Origin: Balamuthia mandrillaris
Taxonomy: Eukaryota; Discosea; Longamoebia; Balamuthiidae
Direction of reading: 5' to 3'
Length of the DNA: 64,000 nucleotides
Assembly (NCBI GenBank): GCA_031835245.1
Contig: JAVKOQ010000009.1
Location: 411,552 to 475,551, forward strand
The notes beneath the pieces are model-generated. The model was not told the DNA's origin. It saw nothing but the letters and a program-made list of their open reading frames with translations, and ran no database searches. Numbering within the stretch: position 1 is the stretch's first letter; every line of letters begins with the position of its first letter. Position numbers and translations under genes: made by a program. This document shows, piece after piece, positions 45,264-56,146 of this stretch.

Positions 45264-45844
45264 CGAGTAAACGCACACCCAAAGGCACTGCAAAAGAGGG
45301 ATTTCAATCGTGTCATCAATAACCGTTCTAGAAAAAAAAAAAAAACAAAAAGAAAGAAGAAAGAAAACCAGTAATCGCTATCATGGTGAATTTTCTTTTT
45401 CATCGTCGCTTCTTCCACTCTAACAATCAATCACATTCTCCTCCCCCCTTTGCTACTTTTTTTTTATTCTCTCCTTTCACTCAAATAATAATAATAATAA
45501 AAAAAAGAACCTTACCCTTCTTTCTTTTTTTTTTTTGTTTGCACAAAGCGGTGCTTGTGGGTTTCTCCTTTTCGTTGAAAGTCAGGGGAGCACTCGAGCG
45601 GTGGGTTCCCCCCGCATACACGCACAGCAAACTTTGTTTGTGTGTGTTTTTATTTTTCGAAGGGGGGAGTTGTGGGTTCCCCCTCTCTTTCTTTTCTGTT
45701 TTTTTTTTTTGTGGAATTTTTGAATTTTTTCTTTTCCTTTTCTCAATTTTTGGTAGACAAAGTGAGGGGTCATCGATCGATTTTAAAACGGGGCAGCTCA
45801 CTTTGTGCTCGTTTGGTGCAGGAGAGCCGAGGCAGAGAAGAGAG

Positions 45845-45914
<70 letters not shown>

Positions 45915-45976
45915 AGAGAGAGAGAGAAAGAGAGAGAAAGAGCAAAGCAATCCTATTCAAACATCATCACCATTCA
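45264..45976. other. Intergenic region
   Basis: 713 bp with poly-T and poly-A runs, ATA repeats near 45488 and an irregular GA/AGAGAAG array at 45836-45945. No gene recognised. Confidence 0.45.
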
Positions 45977-46157
45977 TCAGGGTTGCGTTTGGCCTTTCTT
46001 GGCACCAACGGGTTGCTTGTTGCCGACGTACGAGAGGTAGGTATTCCAACCCATGCTGACGAAGCTGGAGTAAAATACACTGTGGTGCAAAGAACCAAAG
46101 AGAAAAAGAAGGGAGGATTAACAACCAGCGCGTAATGATCCAGCTGACAAAGAGGAG

Positions 46158-46193
<36 letters not shown>

Positions 46194-46864
46194 TCTGAGT
46201 GGAGCAAGTGTTACCGATGGTGAGGAGGCACAAAACGAAAGCTGAGAGCAGCGAACATAGGCCACACTGTGTAGTTCATCTTCATGGCCGAGAGGTAGTT
46301 CTTTTGCAGTTGTTCCTTGATTTGTTCGTTGCTCAAGCCTCGCATATAGTCGTTGAACACAAAGAACTCCAACACAATGCAGGGAGCAAACAAGCTCTGG
46401 TCCAGTGCAACCTTTTTCAGCACCGTCTGTTTTGTTGTTGTGTTTGCAAGCATAAGTGAGTTCGCTCACTAGCAAACAATGGCAAAAGGTCGGCCTACCC
46501 CCATAGTCTTAGCAGGAAAAGCCCTGTCAAGAAATCTGTAACGAGGTAACAGCGTTCAGTCGAGTATAACGCACACAAAAACAACCCCTCCAAGGTTTTT
46601 TTTGTACCTGTACCAGAAAAACATGCTTGGTCCTGCTCCTACAAAGCCCCACAAGAACATGCGACGCAGCCGAGTGGTATCCCAGTCGACTTCCTTGAGG
46701 CGGTCGAGAGAGGCCACCTGGGCGAGGGTGGCCTCGCTGTTCCGGTTGAAGGTGGTCTCTATGGTCTGCGCCATGACATCGCCGGCTAGCATGAGCCCTC
46801 CGGCCAGCAAGGACTTTTTGGCGAGGTTCGGAAAGTCGAACACTGAAGCGAGCCTACCAGCCAT
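45977..46864 (-). CDS. MPV17: Mpv17/PMP22 family membrane protein
   Basis: Four-helix membrane protein of mitochondria or peroxisomes; human MPV17 loss depletes mitochondrial DNA. Exons 46608-46864, 46499-46535, 46215-46426 and 45977-46079 join in phase to 202 residues. Signature parts: LLAGGLMLAGDVMAQ, RRMFLWGFVGAGPSMFFWYR, a 37-nt exon RFLDRAFPAKTMG, LKKVALDQSLFAPCIV, KMNYTVWPMFAALSFRFVP and the diagnostic VSMGWNTYLSYVGNK. Skipping the open intron between HHR and VFYSS is needed to recover the WNTYLS signature. The C-terminus is short and basic. Confidence 0.93.
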
Positions 46865-47799
46865 TTGTTTGTTATTTTTTGAGGTTGAAGCTTTGTTTCT
46901 TCGTTTTTAATTCTCTCCTCTCTCCTCTCCTCTTTTCCTTCTTTTCTGTTCTTTTGTTGTTAATTGTTTATTGTGATAATTTTGAATTTTTGTTTTTATT
47001 TTTTTATTAAAACGGTTGTTTTGGCGATAGAGGCCCCCTGGATCTTTTTCGGATCTACTTGCAGGAACAACTCTGGACGAAAACCCTACCGCCTCATCTT
47101 TATTTACTCGATGCCCGTCTTGGTTCGTTACGTTTGTTTGTCTTCCCTTCTCGGCTTGTTTTCTTTCTTTCTCTCTCTCTCTTCGGTCGATTTCGTTAAG
47201 CATTTGTCTGGTTCCTGCCCACCTCAATGATGACGCTACCAAAGGCGGGAGCCAGTTTTCTCAAAACCCCCGGATGACGATCCTTGCTCTTGGCGGAAAA
47301 CAGCTGGGAGACTCCGGATCCCCATTGCCCTTCCTGTCAGTCTGCGACAACCGGTCCGATCTTCCCTTTCTTCTCTCTTGTTGTTCTTGAGCCAAACTAG
47401 CCCAACCCCACGTGACACCACCCCTCGGAGATGACAACCCCCTGAAAATTCTCCACCTCCCTGCCACGTTCCTTTCCGTTCCGCAATTGCTTAATTAATA
47501 CGCGGTTCGGGGTGTCCCATCATACCGACTTTCCAAACGTAAGGCTCCGGAAAATCCTTTTCTCAGATCGCATTCATGTGCACCGACCCTTTTGCACCTA
47601 TTTTTGGTGGTTTGAAATGATAGGGCCAGAGAGAAATGAAAAAAAACCCCGAGCTCCTTTCTGTTTGCGGTTGTTCTCACCTTGCGTGTTTATTTGTTTT
47701 TCTTGCCTGTCTGTTTTTTTTTTTTAAAAGAAAGCTCATTACGGCCCGCTTCGTCGAACAACCGAAACCAACCTCAGCTACACGTTAACCGCAAAAACC
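46865..47799. other. Long intergenic region before the RFX gene
   Basis: 935 bp without a supportable gene. Short open frames exist on both strands but show no splice-phase or composition support. Confidence 0.5.
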
Positions 47800-47971
47800 A
47801 TGAGACCGCCGGTGTCAACTCCCCCCACGCGGCACTCTCCTGATATGTTTTACCCGAAGGAGCACCACATCGACAAGAGGAACTTCATACTTCATTGGTG
47901 AGTGTCCTCCCCCGCGGCTGTCAAACCGCTTCTCATCTGTTTTCTCGCTGGACACCAGACTCACACGACAT

Positions 47972-48012
<41 letters not shown>

Positions 48013-49149
48013 GTTATCCTGTTCACTAGGCTTCAAGAAAATTATGTCTTTACACCCTTTGCCTCTGTGGAGAAAGCCAGCGTCTTCAAGTCCTACCTCC
48101 AGATGTGTAAACGGATAGGCATAGAGGGGACCACGGCCCCTGCATTCGGAAGGCTGGTGCGAACCGCCTTTCCGGCCGTCGGAAACTGTCGTCGGGGACC
48201 CAGGGGAGACGCCAGGCATCACTACAAGCATCTGAAACGGAAAGAGGGAGCAGGAAACGCTCAGGAACTCCTAACCGCCACTCCTGATGCTCCTGAATAC
48301 TCCCCACAAACTCCGGGCTTTACCCCGATGCCCATGGGTTCTTTGCCTTATCCTCCTCCACCACATCTTGGCCACCCTCACCATGCAGCTCCGGCTGGCC
48401 CCGCTCCTCCCTCTTTTGGCCCGTCTTGTTATTGCTGTCCGCCGTCGTATCCCTCCGCTCTTGTGAAAACCGAGTGTGAGCCACCTTCTTCCTCACCTTC
48501 TGCACCATCCTCCAGCCACCACCATCACCACAGCCATCACAACCACAACCACCACAACCCACGGGGTCCTGCCTGGGAGGGTGAGGCCCTCCTGGAGGAG
48601 TTTTTGCATCGGGAAGAGTCCCGAAATAGGGTGCCTCCACCTACCAGCCTACCTCACCTGCCACCGTCTTCCTTCCCTCCTCCTTATCCACACACCCATA
48701 GCCCTGTCCAACAGGGCAAACCCCCGCAATGGTGCACTGACCCTTCTTGCTCCATCAACAAACAAACGCCTGCTCATCCCCCCTTTGCTTCTTTCCCCGC
48801 TCCCTCGGCTTCCGCTTCGGCCCCCACTCCCTCTCCACGGCTTCCTTTTTGGCCTTTCCCTTCTTTTTCAAACGGCACAACAAACTCCTTCCACAACAAG
48901 AACAACGCGGGTGGTCCCTCCACTCCAGAGTCAGACACCACCCCAGCCGAGGAACAACAACACCAACACCAACAAAGAAGCAAACACCAAAAGTTTTCCC
49001 AAGGTGGCGGCAAGCCAGAAGATTTCTCCTCCTCCTCCTCCTCCTCTCATTCCTCCTCCTGTTCGTCTTCCTCCTCCTCTTCCACATCCGCCTCTGCTAC
49101 GCACTTGGCACAACCCCCACAACCACCGCCCTCCATTTTGTCACAATGA
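47800..49149 (+). CDS. RFX-type winged-helix transcription factor
   Basis: Exons 47800-47897 and 48030-49149 give 405 residues. The RFX DNA-binding domain lies at about residues 28-110: FILHWLQENYVFTPFASVEK, SYLQMCKRIGI, FGRLVRTAFPAVGNC, RRGPRGDARHHYKHL. The family's RRLGTRG and SKYHYYG are thus changed to RRGPRG and ARHHYKH, so DNA contacts may differ. The rest is low-complexity, rich in Pro, His, Ser and Cys-Cys-Pro, with no dimerisation domain. In animals RFX factors drive ciliary genes; here no such link can be seen. The intron has a CT tract at about 47971-48003. Confidence 0.88.
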
Positions 49150-49391
49150 ACTCCATTTCTTTTTTTTTTCTTTTTTTGCATTTTTGTAAAACTAAACAGC
49201 AACAAAACCAGAAGAGAAGAAGACCAAAGACCTCTATTTTTTTTTCTTCTCTACATACAAAACAAACAAACGAACTATATGAACAACAAAACCAAAAATA
49301 AAAAATAAAAAAAGATTTCAAAAAAAAAAAAACAACAAAAAGCTGTTTTTTTTTTCTCTCTCGTGCTTTCTTCTTCTTTATCTTCCTGTCT

Positions 49392-49994
49392 TCAGCTGCT
49401 CTTGTTGTGTTTGGTGGTCGAACGGGTCCTACGCTCAGCCCATCTCCTCCGTCGACTGTTGCTCTGTTGGAGCCAGGGCAGGTGCATGCTCTCCGTGGCT
49501 CCGGCCACCTGGGCCAGATCGCCGCCGCCCAAAAAAGAGACCAAGTGTCTCTCGGTGACCTCCTCGTGCGTTTTCACTTTCTCGTTCGATTTGGCAGAGC
49601 CCCAGCTCGTACCTCCGCCCACTCCACCAGGCAGTCCTGCGCTCGCCCCTTGCCCTTTCCATACCCGCAGCTCACGTCGCAGGCCCTTTTGGTTCATCTG
49701 GGCCAGCACTTCCAGCACCTTTTGGCGATCCCCACGCTCGGTGTAGTGCTGGAGCAAGGAGTTGAAGGTGGCCTCCATGGGGGTGCTGTCCTCGACCCCA
49801 CCCTTGGGGGCGGAGTTGCTGTTGCTGTTGTTGGGGCGATTGATGGGAGAAGAGGAGTAGAGGCGCAGAGTGTGGAGGCTAGAAGGGCAAAAAGTGGAGG
49901 AAGAGAGCCATGAAGAAGATGAACGGAGCCAATGAAGCGGACCCACTACAGAACTCTGGACTCGACAGATGGAGACTGGTTTTGGTACATACAT
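49392..49994 (-). CDS. Short PPR-motif protein, probably mitochondrial
   Basis: 200-residue frame starting MYVPKPVSICRVQSSVVGPL, rich in Ser, Arg and Leu with few acidic residues (SLHTLRLYSSS), typical of a mitochondrial transit peptide. At about residues 73-107 one pentatricopeptide-like unit is visible: ATFNSLLQHYTERGDR then VLEVLAQMNQKGL. A single unit is far below the usual array, so this could be an auxiliary or truncated protein. The C-terminus is basic. No intron seen. Confidence 0.6.
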   Translation of the reverse strand: MYVPKPVSICRVQSSVVGPLHWLRSSSSWLSSSTFCPSSLHTLRLYSSSPINRPNNSNSNSAPKGGVEDSTPMEATFNSLLQHYTERGDRQKVLEVLAQMNQKGLRRELRVWKGQGASAGLPGGVGGGTSWGSAKSNEKVKTHEEVTERHLVSFLGGGDLAQVAGATESMHLPWLQQSNSRRRRWAERRTRSTTKHNKSS

Positions 49995-50314
49995 GGTGTT
50001 GAGGGCGGGTTGTTTGGAACAAAAAAAAATTTACAAACAAAAAAAGGAGGACTATACAAAAAAAAAAAAGAATAGAATTTACAGGAAAAAAAAAACCCCA
50101 AGAGTCCTACTGCTGCTGTGTGCGTCAAGTCTTGTTCTTGCTTTTGTACTGAATTTTGCTGCTGACGAAAAAGTAGTGGCGTTCAGCGCAGCTTTCTTGG
50201 ATCGCTATTTTTGCCGACACTTGTTCGAATTCGGATTGGATGAAAAGGACACGAAAAAGAGAGAAGAAAAGAAAGAAAAGAACAAAAAGTGGCAGCAAAA
50301 AAAAAGTAGTAAAG
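49995..50314. other. Divergent promoter region
   Basis: 320 bp with A-rich runs between the PPR gene and SYF2; nothing else recognised. Confidence 0.45.
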
Positions 50315-50831
50315 ATGGAAGAGTTTCACTACGTTTACACAGAGCAGGACAATCCGAGCGCAAAGAAGCGCAGAAGGCCAGAGGAGGACGAGAGGGAGCA
50401 TGTCGACGAGTCCTACGCCCAGAAGGCGGCGCTGGCCAAGATGACCCCACGCGAGCGGAAGCTGGCGGAGCTCAAGCAGAAGCTCAAGGAAAGCAGGAAC
50501 GAGAACCGCAAGGCCGTCATCGAGGAGGACGTGCGGTTGAGGGCGGACAAGGGGGACAAGGAGGCGGAGCGGCTGAAGAGGATAGCGTACTACAAGGAGA
50601 AGGAGGAGGAGAGGAGGGAAAAGGAGCAGGCGGAGGCTGGGCTGGCCGTCGACCCCGAGAAGCTGCGCATGAGGAACACCACCGTAGAGGACGCACAATG
50701 GCAACTGAAGAGCACCAAAAAGAAGAAACAAAGAAAAGACTCAGCATTCGGCTGGCAACGTAAGCTCCCTGTTCTCTCCTCTTTTTGCCACTTACTTTCT
50801 TTATCCTTCATCTCCCTTCTCTGCTCTATGC

Positions 50832-50868
<37 letters not shown>

Positions 50869-51399
50869 GTTTTTTTAACCACACGCATGCTCACCACATT
50901 TTGCACACAACATAACAGGCTTTTCGGACGATGTACAGCACAAAGCCTACATGAGACGTCAAAAACAGAACCCCACCTTCAACAAAGAGGAGTACGAACA
51001 ACAAAAGGACCAACTGGGCGAGGACTTTTTCCGCTCAGCGCACGAGGTGGACTACGGGGAGGCCCCACCAGTACCCAAACAAAAACTCAACAACCTCGTA
51101 CGCGAGGTCAGAAAAGAGTACGTCTCTCTACCTATTCTTTCTTTTCTGTCTCCTGCCTGCTAGCTGGCTTGCTGGCTTGCTGGCTTGTTGGCTCTTCTTG
51201 TCTTCACTTTCTTATTATTATTATTATTTTTAGCATTCAGCGCAGAGAGCAGTTCAGCAGACGCAGAGAGTATCACGAGGACGCCGACGTGGACTTTATC
51301 AACGAGCACAACAGGGTGTTCAACAAGAAGATCGGCCGCGCCTACGACGAGTACACCGTGGAAACCAAGCAGAACCTGGAGAGAGGGACTGCCGTCTGA
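50315..51399 (+). CDS. SYF2: Pre-mRNA splicing factor SYF2
   Basis: Component of the Prp19-associated (NTC) complex of the active spliceosome. Exons 50315-50759, 50919-51117 and 51234-51399 give 269 residues. Family motifs: [39 protein letters not shown], the conserved junction [19 protein letters not shown] (made by exon 1 and 2), [10 protein letters not shown], and in exon 3 [20 protein letters not shown] with [18 protein letters not shown]. Intron 1 has a CT tract at 50837-50867. Third splicing factor in the window. Confidence 0.95.
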
Positions 51400-52086
51400 G
51401 CGTGTTGGACAGTTTTTGTCCCCTTCCCTTTGGGTGTGTACTTTTTTTTTTTCATCAAATTTCCCCCGTCGTCCTATATTCGGAGCGTCCACCCAAAATG
51501 GCTGGCCTTGCGCTGGACGCTTGCCCCGCTGGCTGAGAGCGATTGGCGGGACGGAGTTTTTTAATAATGCACAAATAAATTTACGAATAATGAATTTTGG
51601 CCCTAATTTGGCATAATTTAGGAACTTCATCAAAAAAAGAGCCAAGGCGCGTCGGTTCCTTCATCAACGCGCGCCCAAACCCCAAGAAAGAGAGAGTTTA
51701 AGTTCCGTTTGTTGGTTTTTTTTTTTTTAAAAACATCCTTTGGTTTGCGGCAATAATTGACTTGAACAAAAAAAAGAAGGACCGGGTTTGTTTGGGGTGT
51801 TTCTTAGCAGCGGTATTTTTTTTAAAAAAAAGGACCCCGAGGTGGCACCAAGTTCCTGCTACATATTTTCGAACAGACTAGAGAAGAAAGTGACTTGTGT
51901 CTATAGTCATACGAAATGAAGCAACAACAGGTTTGGCCACAAAGACGCTTCCTCTTTCTCCCTTTGTTTTGTACAGTTTAACTAAAGTCGTTGCGAACGT
52001 GTGTTTTTTGAAAAAAGCCTTGGAAGAAGAAGAGAAACAAACATAAGGAGGAGGAGGGCAACAACAACCATGGCGAAGAGGACGCT
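51400..52086. other. Intergenic region
   Basis: 687 bp, T- and A-rich runs; no gene recognised. The sequence just before 52087 is open without an ATG, so an upstream exon of the homeodomain gene cannot be excluded. Confidence 0.45.
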
Positions 52087-55000
52087 ATGCAGACCAAGGT
52101 TAGAACACACGAAGAAGAAGAGGAAGGGGAAGAAGATGAACATGAGCTCAACATTGTTGAAGAGGAAGAGGACGACGATGAAGAGAAACGCGGTAGCGCC
52201 GAAATACCAACCAAAAACACTGCCACCCAACACGAAGGTTCTTCCTTCGCCACTCCCCAAAAAGGTTTCTCTTCTCCCTCTACCGGTAAACGGTCTCCTC
52301 TGCCCAAACTTCCTTCCATTGCGAGCTCTCTTCCTCCTCTCTCCTCCGCTCTTTTTCCTTCACTCCTGGCCAGTCCAGCCACCTCTCCGTCTGCTTTCTC
52401 TCCCACTGCAGGCTTGCTCCAAGGGAACAACGGACCCACAGCTTTTGCATACCCCAACGCCTCGCCGAAAATGGGAGCCAACGTGGGCGCGGCTTCTTCT
52501 GCAGCAGCTGCGGCGGCGATCGCTGCAGGGCAAGGCCTCCCACTTCCATTGGGTTTTCTCTCTCATCTCCCTCCAACCCAGGCTTCCGCCTCCATGCCCA
52601 TTTCTCTTCCTCCGGTATGTGCCCCCCTTGTTCTGTTTTTGTGTGCTTGTTTCAAACTTCTGCACCAACCATACTGAGCGTTGTCAAACTTTTGTGTTTC
52701 AATGAAGAAGCGCAGAAGAACCTCTAGCGAGCAGCTGCGTCTGTTGGAGAGCGAGTTCGAGATAAACCAACACCCTAGCCTGACAGTACGCACCCAGCTG
52801 GCCATTCAGCTCGGCATGACCCCCCGCAGCGTGCAGATATGGTTTCAAAACAGACGGGCAAAGTACCGCAACCAAATGGACAAGGAGAGGCAGACCCAGG
52901 AGATGGCCACGGCTGCCTCGCCGATACGTGACGCTGCCCTGCTGTCATCCTTCTCGTTGGCTCTGGATGATATCGCTCGTACAAAGGAGGGAGAGACTGC
53001 CGGAGAACGAGACGAAACCTGCCACAGTCCTGTTGCTATGTTGGAGAAGCAACAGCTGGCATCAGGTATACTATCCCATTACGCACGTGCTTGCCTATTA
53101 TTCTAACTCGGAGTATAATTCCGTGACTGCAGCATTGAAGAAGGAAGCCGCATTGCAACATTCGCACCGTAGTTGGGAGGAGCTTTCTTCGGAAAGCGCC
53201 GTTGCTTCCATACACATCTCGTCCTCGGCCCTTCCGCTAAGCACCTCTTTATCTGCGTCTCCTGCATCTTCCTCATCATCTACCGTTGTATCTTCCAAAC
53301 AAATCAACAGCAATACGCAGCGCGCCTCGCTTCTCGAGATAGAAGAGCCCACCACACCGTCATCATCTCCGTCCTCGTCATCAGCACCATCTATATTCTC
53401 TTTTGGTCCTGCTGCCTCTTCCTCTGTATCCAGCTCATCCGCTTTAGCCTTCGCTCCAGCTTCGCTGGATGACATGATGGAGACTAAAGATCCGGAGGGA
53501 CATACTCCATTATTCAGAGCTGTGCTACAAAACTTGGAAGCAGACGTCAGGCAGTTGATAGCCAAAGGAGCGGATGTGGATGCACGGGATCACAACGAGA
53601 ACACGCCCTTGCTGGCGGCTTCCGCGATGGGCAATCTTCGGGTGGTGGAACTGCTGTTGAAGAGCGGAGCGAATGTCAATGCTTGTAACAACAAAGGATG
53701 TTCTCCTCTGTACGCTAGTTGCCAAGAAGTAAGTTGCTCTTTTCTTGTTCTGCTTGGGATTCAAGTTCTATCTGCTTCTTTCTGCCTTTTTCTTTGTTGA
53801 GACCTTTGTATCTCTTTGTTCTCCAAAGGGTCATGCGGAGGTGGCTGCTTTGCTGCTATCTCATGGAGCGAGGATGAACTTGCAAGAGTACATTGAGGGC
53901 GAGGCTCCACTCCACATCGCGGCATTGAAGGGATGGGCCAAGGTCTGCAACGTTCTGCTACAGCACCACAAGCAACAGTCTTTGCAGAAAGCAGTGGCAG
54001 AGCTTCCCCACAGCAACAACAAAGCGCATCCCTCTTCCTCTCCTCAAGCTCCTCCGTTCCCCAAATCCGCCTTTCTTCCTTCTCCGAACGCCATCCGACC
54101 CGCTTCTCCCACAACTACCTCCACTCCTTCTGCTGCCGGTGCCAGCATCCGAGGTCACCACCGCCCGATAGCACCGGCCAACGCTAGACCTACTCCTGGT
54201 GGCCACTTCTTCCCTCTTCCGGCGTTAACAGCTTCAACGGCAACAACAGCCAGCGTTGTTGGAGGAGGAATAACCGGGCAGGACATGTTTGCAGGGTTGA
54301 AGCCTATCGCAGCCAAACCTCCAGGCCTCCCCAGTCCCTTCTTTACCGTTCGAAGTCCACTGTTTGGCTCTCCGTCAGCATCCTCTTCTGCTTCTTCCGC
54401 AACCCCTTCCACCCCACCAACAGGTTTGCATTCCTCTTTCTTTGCTTTGTTTTCTACCTCCCTCTTAATGAGCTGCTCTTTATTTTCGTGTCTTCTTTGC
54501 GAAAACAAAGACTACAACACGGTCAACCAAAGGGACAGACGGGGCTTCACGGCGCTGCACCACGCCGCCGTGTACGGCCACTACGCCGTGGTGACTCTCC
54601 TCCTGGAACATGGCGCCTTGGCCGACATTCGCGACGCCGAGGGTCACACCCCGCTCCAATGCGCCGCGCTTCACGGCCACACCCACGTCATTCGGCTGTT
54701 GCTGACCAAGCACAGAGCCGAGGTAAACGCGAGGGACAACTTGGGCTTCTCTGCGCTGCACTATGCGGCGAGGGATGGCTTGGATGCAACCGCTCGTTTG
54801 CTACAGGAGCATGGGGCCAGGCTCGCCGTGGCCACGCATAAAGGCCAGACCCCGCTGCATATCGCCGCCAGGACCAACCGCGCCTCGACCGTCCTTCTCT
54901 TGTTGCAGGATAAAGGCAATACCTCTGCTCTCTCTCTTCTCTCGTTTCTTCCCTGTCTCTTTCTGACCTGGAGAACCATTGTTTTGTAAAACAGACGCAG

Positions 55001-56076
55001 CGACGGTGTTGCCTATGAGAGACAACAAAGGAAGAACAGCGTTACTGCTGGCGGCTCAGAGAGGCAACTCGGAGGCAGCCAAGACGCTCATCAGCTACGG
55101 AGCCGACGTGAGCGTGGAGGACGCCACCGGCCGCACGCCCTTCGACTACGCCCCTGAACTGCGCCACTGCGAGGAGTTTAGACAAGTCCTCCAGTCCGCA
55201 ACGGACGAGAGCGTGCGGCACAGCACTAGAAGCAGCAACAACAGCGATGGAACGAGCAACGGCAACAAGAGTGGTAGAAGGAGAAAGCATTTGCAGCACA
55301 AACAGAAAGGAAAGAGGAGGGAGAAAGGAGGAAGGAAAGAGGTGACCACGACGATAACAACGGACGCTGCAACGGGTATTGCCACGGCCACGACGACGAA
55401 GAGAAAGGTGAGCGGAAGAACGTTAGACCAAAAGCAACAACGTCCCAAGAGGAGGGGCAACAAAGAAAAGCGAGAAGTAGAGATAGAGGAGCATGACCAC
55501 CAACTCACCTCCAACAACAATAAGAAAAACGGGCACACAGACAACAACACCAGCAGCAGAAGGAGAGGCAGAGTCAAGAAAACAGATGAGCACGACGAAC
55601 AGAGGCATCACCATCATCGGAAGAGAAAGCAAATGGAGGAAGAGGAGGACGACATTGCGTTGCTGGCAGAGTTAGTCATCGATGAGTCTGAGACGGATGC
55701 GGAGACAGAGACAGACACGGCAACCGCCACAGACACAGAGGTGGAAGAAGAGAGGCGATCCTCGTTGTCTGCTTCGCTTACTCGAAAGAGGAAAAGAGGA
55801 GTAGGGCACAGAAAGAAAAAGAAGCGATCCAGCAAAGAGAGCAAGAAAGAAAAAAAGACGAAAAAGGGGTCGGCAGAACGGAAGAGGCATCGCCATGAGC
55901 ATAACAAAGAAGGCGAGGGGGTCATCGACAAAAAACGAACCAGAGGAAAGAGAGCAACAAACGGAGAAAGGAAGAAGACAGAACACTCTACGACGAGAAC
56001 ATTAACGAACGGTATTAGTAGAAAGAAGACAGCGATGCTCATACCTTCTCCTTCCATAGAAAATGGCGAAGGATGA
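52087..56076 (+). CDS. warA: Homeodomain-ankyrin transcription factor, Wariai-like
   Basis: Six exons: 52087-52614, 52708-53065, 53133-53728, 53829-54423, 54511-54915, 54995-56076; 1187 residues. After an acidic then Ser/Pro/Ala-rich region, a homeodomain at about 177-236: KRRRTSSEQLRLLESEFE and the recognition helix RSVQIWFQNRRAKYRNQ with Trp, Phe, Asn and Arg in place. Ankyrin repeats form two groups, about 410-535 and 693-880 (for example DRRGFTALHHAAVYGHYAVV and KGQTPLHIAARTNRASTVLL), split by a Pro/Ser linker. The C-terminal 300 residues are Lys/Arg/His-rich. Dictyostelium Wariai (WarA) has the same pairing and limits anterior cell fate; orthology is inferred from architecture. Intron 5 uses GC at its donor. 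The stop lies 70 bp from the convergent MTFMT stop. Confidence 0.88.
54916..54994 (+). other. GC-AG intron in the homeodomain-ankyrin gene
   Basis: Only a GC donor (AAAG then GCAATACC) keeps the ankyrin frame between DNA of QDK and DAATVLPMRDNKG; the acceptor is a normal AAACAG. No GT lies near in the right phase. All other introns resolved here are GT-AG. Confidence 0.7.
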
Positions 56077-56146
56077 AAGGAGAGAAAGGGGCATAGCTCT
56101 TCGTCGAACGTTTGTCTTGTATTTGTTTCTTTCTTTCTTCTTTGTT

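Noticed and set aside
46907-47242. Minus-strand frame rich in Arg and Lys
   Set aside because: Composition is explained by CT and T runs on the other strand; no splice partner or motif.
52001-52705. Long open frame overlapping exon 1 of the homeodomain gene
   Set aside because: It does not continue into the homeodomain, while the other frame does in phase.
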